Below, in pieces: positions 42,591-47,919 of a stretch of 47,919 nucleotides of DNA (the first letter of the stretch is position 1; each line of letters starts with the position of its first letter). Made by a program: the position numbers and the translations under genes. Under the pieces are notes generated by a model. The model did no database searches. It had not been told where the DNA came from and saw only the letters and a program-made list of their open reading frames with translations. The DNA comes from Solirubrobacterales bacterium (GTDB lineage: Bacteria > Actinomycetota > Thermoleophilia > Solirubrobacterales > 70-9): positions 1-47,919 of the forward strand of contig JAGQUU010000079.1 of the NCBI GenBank assembly GCA_020438345.1, given 5' to 3'.

Positions 42591-44585
42591 TCAGGCCGGG
42601 CCGGCGACCTGGGCCTGAAGCTCCTCGACAACCGACGGGTCACGCAGGGTGCTGACGTCGCCGAGTTCCTTGCCGTCGGCGATGTCGCGGAGCAGACGAC
42701 GCATGATCTTGCCCGAACGGGTTTTGGGCAGGTCGTCCGCGAAATAGATCGCTTTCGGGCGGGCCAGCTTGCCGATTCGATCGGCCACATGTTCCCGCAG
42801 TTCGTCGGTGAACTCGCTGCCGGGAGGAGCTTCGTCATTGGGGGTCGCGAAAGCGATGATCGCCTGACCGGTGAAGTCATCGGGTATCCCGATCACCGCT
42901 GCCTCGGCGACATGCGGATGGGAGACCAGCGACGATTCAATTTCCATCGTTGAGAGACGGTGTCCGGAGACATTGATCACATCGTCGATCCGGCCGACCA
43001 CCCAGAAGTAGCCATCTTCATCGCGACGGGCGGCATCGCCGACCAGGTAGGTCTCCTTTCCGTAGCGGTCCCAGTAGGCGTTGAAGTACCTTTCCGGTTC
43101 CTTGAACAGGCTCCGCACCATCGCTGGCCAGGGGCGGGTCAGAACCAGGGTTCCTCCGCCTTCCTCGATCTCGTTTCCGTTGTTGTCATAGATCGCGGCC
43201 TTGATTCCGGGGAGGGTGGTCGTGGCCGAGCCCGGCTTGGTCGTAGTGATCCCCGGCAGCGGGGAGATCATCATCGCCCCTGTCTCGGTCTGCCACCAGG
43301 TGTCCACGATCGGGCAGCGGCTGCCGCCGATGTGCTCGTGGTACCAGAGCCATGCCTTCGGGTTTATCGGTTCGCCAACCGACCCGAGCAGTCGTAGCGA
43401 AGTCAGGTCGTGGGCGGCCGGGAGCTCCTCGCCCCACTTCATGAAAGACCGGATCACGGTCGGGGCTGTGTAGAGGATGGTCACTCCGTAGCGCGCGACG
43501 ATCTCCCACCAGCGATCACGGGTCGGAAAGTCAGGTGCGCCCTCGAACATGATCGAAGTAGCGCCATTGGCGAGCGGGGCGTAGACGATGTAGGAGTGGC
43601 CGGTGACCCAGCCGATGTCCGCCGCACACCAGAACACGTCGTCGGTCTTGAGATCGAAAACCATCTGGTGGGTCGCCGAAGCCTGGGTCAGGTAACCGCC
43701 GGTGGTATGGACGATCCCTTTTGGCTTCGCGGTCGAGCCGGAGGTGTAGAGCAAGAAGAGCGGATCTTCGGCATCCATCGGCTCCGGTTCGCATTCCGGG
43801 CTGGCCGCAGACAGGGAAGATGCCCAGTCGATGTCACGACCCTGCTTGAGCGGAGGTTCGGTGCCACAGCGGTCGAACACGACCACAAGTTCCATCTCCG
43901 GCAGGCTGTCGAGGGCATCGTCGATCGCCGCTTTCATGGGCATCGGTTCGCCGCGTCTGAGAGTGGCATCGGCAGTGATCAGGGCCCTGGCCTCCGAGAA
44001 CGCCATCCTCTCTCGCAGAGATTCGGCGGAGAACCCGCCGAAGACCACGTTGTGGATCGCCCCGATACGGGTGCAGGCCAGCATCGCGACTGCGGCTTCC
44101 GGAACCATCGGCATGAAGATCCCGACTACGTCGCCCTTGCCGATGCCGTTTTCCTTGAGGACATTCGCGAGACGCCTTGTCTGGTCATGGAGCCAGCTGT
44201 ACGTGACCGAGATTCGTCCCCCGGAATCGCTGCCGACTCCGGTCACCGGCATGTCTTCCGGTCCGGCGTCTTCGGCTTCCCAGTGGTAGGCGATCCGGTC
44301 GCCGCGGCCCGCCGCCACATGTCGGTCAAGGCAGTTCGCGCTGACGTTCAGTTTGCCGCCGGCGAACCATGTTGCGTGGGGCGGGTCGCTCCAGTCCAGC
44401 ACCGTGTCCCAGGGTTCGATCCAGTCGAGCTTTGCGGCCCAGTCAGCCCACCAGCCTTCCGGATCGGCGTCCGCCCGGTCATAGACCTCAGGGTCGTTGA
44501 ATTCGGCATTCGACGCGAAATCAGGTGGTGGGGGAAATGTCTGCTCGGTCTTGAGCAGAACATCAAGTTCTGACTGATCGGCCAT
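42591..44585 (-). CDS. acs: Acetyl-CoA synthetase
   Basis: This 664-residue AMP-forming ligase activates acetate to acetyl-CoA. Visible motifs: WFAGGKLNVSANCLDRH, the P-loop YTSGSTAKPKGIVHT, DTWWQTETGA, YLVGDAARRDEDGYFWVVGRIDDVINVSGHR, and the acetylation-prone lysine (about 626) in KTRSGKIMRR. The ATG at 44585 has GGAGGAG at good spacing. It ends 24 bp from the stop of the convergent beta-helix gene. The product feeds citrate synthase elsewhere in the window. Confidence 0.96.
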   Translation of the reverse strand: MADQSELDVLLKTEQTFPPPPDFASNAEFNDPEVYDRADADPEGWWADWAAKLDWIEPWDTVLDWSDPPHATWFAGGKLNVSANCLDRHVAAGRGDRIAYHWEAEDAGPEDMPVTGVGSDSGGRISVTYSWLHDQTRRLANVLKENGIGKGDVVGIFMPMVPEAAVAMLACTRIGAIHNVVFGGFSAESLRERMAFSEARALITADATLRRGEPMPMKAAIDDALDSLPEMELVVVFDRCGTEPPLKQGRDIDWASSLSAASPECEPEPMDAEDPLFLLYTSGSTAKPKGIVHTTGGYLTQASATHQMVFDLKTDDVFWCAADIGWVTGHSYIVYAPLANGATSIMFEGAPDFPTRDRWWEIVARYGVTILYTAPTVIRSFMKWGEELPAAHDLTSLRLLGSVGEPINPKAWLWYHEHIGGSRCPIVDTWWQTETGAMMISPLPGITTTKPGSATTTLPGIKAAIYDNNGNEIEEGGGTLVLTRPWPAMVRSLFKEPERYFNAYWDRYGKETYLVGDAARRDEDGYFWVVGRIDDVINVSGHRLSTMEIESSLVSHPHVAEAAVIGIPDDFTGQAIIAFATPNDEAPPGSEFTDELREHVADRIGKLARPKAIYFADDLPKTRSGKIMRRLLRDIADGKELGDVSTLRDPSVVEELQAQVAGPA

Positions 44586-44694
44586 CTGGACTCTCCTCCG
44601 GTAGTTCCGGGTTTCCTCGGATGGTCAATGCTAGACCCCGGGCACGAATCGCTCAAACATTGCGGGGTCGGCCACGGACCGTGCCAGTGCCGGA

Positions 44695-45312
44695 TCAGTT
44701 TTCGCCGAAGTGAAGTACCCAGATGCGGGCGCCCGGTATCCCTTCAAAACGTCCTTTGATGATCCCCGCCCCGATGTCACTGAAGCCGTCACTGAGGATC
44801 GCGGCACGGTGACTCGCGGATTTCATCCAGGCGATGAAGATCGCCCGGGAACGCCCGAGCGAACCGCTACCCCAGGCAATGTTCTCGCCGGTGGCCCAGC
44901 CGCCTTCGCCGAGATAGCCGGATTTGCGGATCCAGTAGCCGAAGGGGCGTCCACATGCGGTGTGACTGAACGAGCATCGCAGGATGTCCTGTGCCTTCCG
45001 GTTTGCCGACCAGGTCAGCTTGCTCTGGACCCGGTACGCACTGAGGCCCGTCTCCTTCCGGGCGTAGTTGACCATGCAGATCATCGACTTGCGGGCCTTC
45101 GTCATCGCCAACCCGCCTCCGCTCGCAGGCTGGTCCGGACAGATCCGGGCCGGCGGGATCAATCCCGCCGCGCCTGCGCCATCAGGGCCGAACGGCAAAA
45201 GGGCGACCGCGAGGGTTGCGATCGCTGCCACAAGGACAAGCAGGGTTGACCGGCTGGCTACGCTTGGTGCAGGCGAACGGAAGGCAGGAAAGGAAAATGA
45301 CGGGCGATTCAT
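44695..45312 (-). CDS. Secreted CAP-domain protein
   Basis: This 205-residue protein has an N-terminal signal (hydrophobic core about 23-41) and a CAP/SCP-like domain: [12 protein letters not shown], then [18 protein letters not shown], and [20 protein letters not shown] with the conserved His. Four cysteines in the mature part suggest disulfides. Bacterial CAP proteins are secreted with mostly unknown roles. The ATG at 45312 lies 15 bp inside the 5' end of the divergent msrB gene as I have placed it, so the two start regions overlap. Confidence 0.85.
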   Translation of the reverse strand: MNRPSFSFPAFRSPAPSVASRSTLLVLVAAIATLAVALLPFGPDGAGAAGLIPPARICPDQPASGGGLAMTKARKSMICMVNYARKETGLSAYRVQSKLTWSANRKAQDILRCSFSHTACGRPFGYWIRKSGYLGEGGWATGENIAWGSGSLGRSRAIFIAWMKSASHRAAILSDGFSDIGAGIIKGRFEGIPGARIWVLHFGEN

Positions 45313-45701
45313 CAAGGTTCACCATGACAGACACGGACTGGCGACGAAAGTTGTCGTCGGAAGCGTATGAGGTCACCCGCAATGCGGCGACCGAACGACC
45401 TTTCACGGGTCCGCATCTGGACAACAAGGAGGACGGTTCCTATTCCTGTGTCTGCTGCGGGAGCAATCTTTTCTCTTCGGACGCGAAGTTTGATTCGGGT
45501 TCCGGCTGGCCCAGTTTCACCGAACCGGCGAATCTGGAACACGTCGAGCTGAGGTCCGACCGAAGTCATGGCATGGTTCGGACTGAAGTCGTCTGTCGCC
45601 GGTGTGAAGCTCATCTCGGCCATGTGTTTCCCGACGGCCCGGCACCAACCGGCCAGCGCTACTGCATAAACGGGTGTGCATTGGAATTCAACAAAAAGTG
45701 A
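45297..45701 (+). CDS. msrB: Peptide-methionine (R)-S-oxide reductase
   Basis: This 134-residue MsrB repairs oxidised methionine. It has two zinc CxxC pairs (CVCC near 54-57 and CRRC near 102-105), [17 protein letters not shown], and the catalytic cysteine in RYCINGCAL. The ATG at 45297 follows AGGAAAGGAAA; an ATG at 45324 is possible and would remove the overlap with the divergent CAP gene. The last five codons belong to the first copy of a 45-bp tandem repeat that continues downstream. Confidence 0.92.
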   Translation: MTGDSSRFTMTDTDWRRKLSSEAYEVTRNAATERPFTGPHLDNKEDGSYSCVCCGSNLFSSDAKFDSGSGWPSFTEPANLEHVELRSDRSHGMVRTEVVCRRCEAHLGHVFPDGPAPTGQRYCINGCALEFNKK

Positions 45702-45836
45702 ATGTGACTGAATTCCAGGGAGTTGTTCCGATTCAACAAAAAGTGAATGTGACTGAATTCCAGGGAGTTGTTCCGATTCAACAAAAAGTGAATGTGACTG
45801 AATTCCAGGGAGTTGTTCCGATTCAACAAAAAGTGA
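45686..45836. repeat. 45-bp tandem repeat, three units plus a partial fourth
   Basis: Three identical 45-bp units start at 45686, 45731 and 45776, and a 16-bp partial unit at 45821. The first 16 bases of each unit equal the last codons and stop of msrB. No spacer lies between units, so it is not a CRISPR. Each unit includes GAATTC, and the region is AT-richer than its flanks. The period is a multiple of three, so peptides encoded on either strand repeat, but no ribosome-binding site suggests a gene. Confidence 0.95.
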
Positions 45837-45914
45837 GGATGAAGCTCCCGCGCGACCGGCTCGAAGCTGAACTCCCTGGCCAGCGCGCCGGCACCGGGCT
45901 TGCCGATACTCCCT

Positions 45915-45978
45915 CCTGCCAGCGGCAGGTCTATTGGGTCAGCAATCGTGCGGACGCCTTGCGGTGTTGGGTGCTGAC
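45915..45978. terminator. Hairpins between msrB and fdhD
   Basis: CCTGCC-AGC-GGCAGG (45915-45929) and a GTCAGCA/TGCTGAC pair (45938-45944, 45972-45978) lie between the two convergent genes and may terminate transcription from both. Apart from these and the 45-bp repeat, the 294-bp gap shows nothing I recognise. Confidence 0.35.
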
Positions 45979-45995
45979 AATCGCCTTTGGGTGGC

Positions 45996-46889
45996 TCATG
46001 CGCTCGGCATTCGTTCCTCGGATTTCGGCATCGCTGTTGTTCCGGAGTTCCTGCCCGAGCCGGTGATGATCCTATCGGGACGGCTGTAGGCCACCAGCGC
46101 ATTGCCCCGGACGAACCCGGCCAGGGACATGCCCGCTCTCAGTGCCAGTTCAGCGGCCAGAGATGACGGCGCCGAAACGGCCGAGAAGATCGGAATACCC
46201 GCCATCCATGCTTTCTGGACCAGTTCGAAACTGGCCCGGCCAGAAACCTGAAGTACACAACCGGAAAGCGGCAGACGGTCTTCCATCAAGGCCCAGCCGA
46301 TCACCTTGTCAACAGCGTTATGCCGGCCCACGTCCTCACTAAGTACCAGCAGCTCGCCGCTGGTCGCGTCAAAGAGTCCGGCCGCATGCAGGCCTCCGGT
46401 CCGGTCGAAGATGTCCTGGCTTTCCCGGAGCCTGTCCGGCATCGCGAGCAGGCATTCGAGGTTGACTTCCGTTTGGTCATCGGTGAGGCAGAACACCGAA
46501 CTGGTTTCAACCGCGTCGACGCTGGCCTTGCCGCAGATCCCGCAGGAACTGGTTGTGTAGAAGTTACGCGCCAGTTCGGGCGAAGGAGGTTCGATCTCCG
46601 GCCCCAGTTTGATGTCCAATACGTTGTAGGAATTCGCTCCGTTGGCCGTCGCCCCGCGGCAGTACTGCGCCGCTTCGAAACCTTCGCGGTCAGAAATGAC
46701 TCCTTCCGAGACGAGGAAACCGGCGGCCAGCTCATAGTCGTTACCGGGGGTCCGCATGGTCACGGCCAGGGGCATACCGCCAACCCGGATCTCGAGGGGC
46801 TCCTCACCGGTCAGTGAGTCCCTTCGGCGTTGCGGCGCGGAGCCGATCGAAAACCGGGTCACCGTCGACTCTGAAACCACTCTTCCCAC
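45996..46889 (-). CDS. fdhD: Formate dehydrogenase accessory sulfurtransferase FdhD
   Basis: This 297-residue protein carries the FdhD signature SSCGICGK (the CxxC pair that passes sulfur from IscS to the Mo/W cofactor), EEPLEIRV near the start, RTGGLHAAGLF, EDVGRHNAVDKVIG and the C-terminal SGRASFELVQKA. The GTG at 46889 is chosen because TATTAT stands 6 nt before it; a GTG at 46907 would add six residues but has no promoter-like box. No formate dehydrogenase gene is in the window. Confidence 0.93.
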   Translation of the reverse strand: MGRVVSESTVTRFSIGSAPQRRRDSLTGEEPLEIRVGGMPLAVTMRTPGNDYELAAGFLVSEGVISDREGFEAAQYCRGATANGANSYNVLDIKLGPEIEPPSPELARNFYTTSSCGICGKASVDAVETSSVFCLTDDQTEVNLECLLAMPDRLRESQDIFDRTGGLHAAGLFDATSGELLVLSEDVGRHNAVDKVIGWALMEDRLPLSGCVLQVSGRASFELVQKAWMAGIPIFSAVSAPSSLAAELALRAGMSLAGFVRGNALVAYSRPDRIITGSGRNSGTTAMPKSEERMPSA

Positions 46890-46895
46890 GGCTCG

Positions 46896-46901
46896 ATAAT
46901 A
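46896..46901 (-). promoter_or_regulatory. -10 box (TATTAT) for fdhD, leaderless
   Basis: TATTAT, the best -10 match in the window, ends 6 nt before the GTG at 46889 and decides between two in-frame GTG starts. Confidence 0.6.
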
Positions 46902-47006
46902 GGACACCCCCGGCGGGCTTCAGCAGGTTGGCCCGGATTTCGCCGCAAACGGTCCTACCCGGAGCGCGAGGCATGTTCACTGATAGCTACGGCCACCGTT
47001 TCCGGG

Positions 47007-47660
47007 CTAGCGGGAAGTGAGGCGCATCGAAGGGTCGGGGTCCAGGAATGAGTACCGGGTCGCGATGGCGACGGCCTGGGTGCGGGTTTCAACGCCGAGC
47101 TTCCTGACCACATTGCGCACATGCGTGTAAACGGTCGCTGTCTGGATGCCGATCTTCTCCGCTACTCCCTGGGCCCTCATTCCGGTTGCCAGCAACGCCA
47201 GAATTTCCCGTTCCCGGTCGGAAAGGGCCTGCAGGCGCTGCAGCTCGTCGTCCTGGTCAAACTGACCTTCGAAACCGGGGTACCAGCTGCCACCGGCCGT
47301 CACGGCTTCGCAGGCATCACGGATCTGCTCGAAGCTTGCCGATTTGACAATTAAACCCGATGCCCCTTCTCTGGCGGCCAGCCGGACGAGGTTGGCATCG
47401 TCGTGCGCGGTAAATACAAGCACCTTGATCCCGGGAAACCGGGTAAGGACCCTCCGGGTGGCTTCGATGCCGTTGACTTCCGGCATTTCGATGTCGATGA
47501 TCACCAGTTCGGGCTGATGTTTGCGGACTGCCGGCAGGACGCTGGCGCCATCGGCAACTTCCGCAACCACTTCAAAGCCGGGCAATTCGTCAATCCGGGC
47601 CTGGATCGCCTGCCTGACGATCCAGTGATCGTCGCAGATCAGGACCGGGACGTCGGTCAC
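47007..47660 (-). CDS. NarL/FixJ-type response regulator
   Basis: This 217-residue regulator has a receiver domain (acidic pair at 10-11, phospho-acceptor Asp56 in IIDIEMP, Lys near 106) and a LuxR-type helix-turn-helix (about 145-205, [15 protein letters not shown] and [14 protein letters not shown]). The GTG at 47660 overlaps the TGA of serS (GTGA), so it is translated behind seryl-tRNA synthetase. No cognate histidine kinase is adjacent. Confidence 0.93.
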   Translation of the reverse strand: MTDVPVLICDDHWIVRQAIQARIDELPGFEVVAEVADGASVLPAVRKHQPELVIIDIEMPEVNGIEATRRVLTRFPGIKVLVFTAHDDANLVRLAAREGASGLIVKSASFEQIRDACEAVTAGGSWYPGFEGQFDQDDELQRLQALSDREREILALLATGMRAQGVAEKIGIQTATVYTHVRNVVRKLGVETRTQAVAIATRYSFLDPDPSMRLTSR

Positions 47661-47919
47661 GGTCCGCCGATCACCGCCGGGGCACCGAACGCAACAAGGA
47701 CTTCCGGGATCACCACCGTGCCGTCGGGTTGTTGATGGTTCTCGAGCAGGGCGATGATCGTCCGGCCAACCGCGACGGCAGTTCCGTTCAGGGTGTTGGC
47801 GAACTCGGGAGGTGCACCCGGTTCAGGCCGGAACCTGCAGCCGATGCGCCGCGCCTGAAAGTCCGTTGTGTTCGAACACGAGGTGAGTTCGCGATACCTG
47901 CCCTGGCTGGGAATCCAGG
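47657..47919 (-). CDS. serS: Seryl-tRNA synthetase, C-terminal end (rest outside window)
   Basis: The last 86 or so residues of a class II synthetase. [17 protein letters not shown] and motif 3, [18 protein letters not shown], with the ATP-binding arginine, followed by a VIPEVL ending, are characteristic of SerRS. It charges tRNA-Ser. The gene begins beyond the window edge. Its stop codon overlaps the start of the response regulator. Confidence 0.93.
   Translation of the reverse strand, partial: WIPSQGRYRELTSCSNTTDFQARRIGCRFRPEPGAPPEFANTLNGTAVAVGRTIIALLENHQQPDGTVVIPEVLVAFGAPAVIGGP

Noticed and set aside
45699-45746. UGA recoding or selenocysteine read-through after msrB
   Set aside because: The catalytic Cys is already present in RYCINGC, the stop aligns with the normal family end, and read-through meets another TGA two codons later.
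45686-45836. CRISPR array
   Set aside because: Units are contiguous with no variable spacers, and no cas gene is present.
45659-46102. Open frames on both strands through the 45-bp repeat encoding 15-residue peptide repeats
   Set aside because: The frames follow automatically from a 45-bp (15-codon) duplication of msrB tail DNA; no ribosome-binding site, and both run into fdhD coding sequence.
3-47919. tRNA or rRNA genes, insertion sequences, prophage
   Set aside because: Nothing resembling tRNA cloverleafs, rRNA segments, transposases or integrases was seen while reading both strands.

Overview
The window is a GC-rich, gene-dense stretch of a chromosome from an actinobacterium, most likely a member of the Thermoleophilia (Solirubrobacterales-like). 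The reasons are the E2-E1 fused 2-oxoglutarate dehydrogenase, a mycobacterial-type decaprenyl-phosphate phosphoribosyltransferase relative, large secreted proteins that end in lysine-rich beta-domains, many GTG/TTG starts, and many genes with a TANNNT hexamer 6-9 nt before the start codon (a leaderless-transcript signature). The class-level placement is inference. I saw no rRNA, tRNA, CRISPR array, insertion sequence or phage gene.

Layout. 1-6.8 kb holds two convergent TCA-cycle genes: the 3' part of aconitase (+) and a 2-oxoglutarate dehydrogenase (-) that combines two lipoyl domains, an E3-binding domain, an E2 domain and an E1 domain in one chain. The 618-bp gap between them is full of hairpins and a 22-bp tandem repeat. 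6.9-10.5 kb is a tight two-gene operon (fatty acyl-CoA reductase plus alkyl-DHAP synthase homologue) that looks like an ether-lipid cassette. 10.7-21.6 kb encodes two giant secreted DUF11-repeat proteins on either side of a UbiA-family prenyltransferase. The giants share a thrice-repeated cysteine-containing module and a basic C-terminal domain. 21.8-24.8 kb (-) carries a PfkB kinase, citrate synthase and two small orphan genes.

24.9-34 kb has a quinone-oxidoreductase/DEAD-helicase pair, a histidine kinase with a stand-alone receiver, and a convergent aminoglycoside-phosphotransferase-like kinase and acyl-CoA dehydrogenase that resemble the two halves of ACAD10/ACAD11. A RibD-type reductase, a sulfotransferase and a DUF2804 protein follow. 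34-42.6 kb holds mostly lineage-specific membrane and secreted proteins, an alpha/beta-hydrolase fold protein without a recognisable catalytic nucleophile, a PucR-type regulator and a CSLREA/beta-helix protein with a collagen-like stalk. 42.6-47.9 kb contains acetyl-CoA synthetase, a CAP-domain protein, MsrB (with a 45-bp tandem repeat that starts inside its last codons), FdhD, a NarL-type response regulator and the 3' end of serS.

Functionally the region combines acetyl-CoA entry and oxidation (acs, citrate synthase, aconitase, 2-oxoglutarate dehydrogenase), lipid chemistry and cell-surface construction. The features most worth a second look are the lipoylated E2-E1 fusion, the ether-lipid pair, the kinase/ACAD pair, the repeated module in the giant surface proteins, the overlapping divergent -10 boxes, and the msrB-tail repeat. 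All functions are read from sequence patterns and recalled family knowledge; no searches were run.
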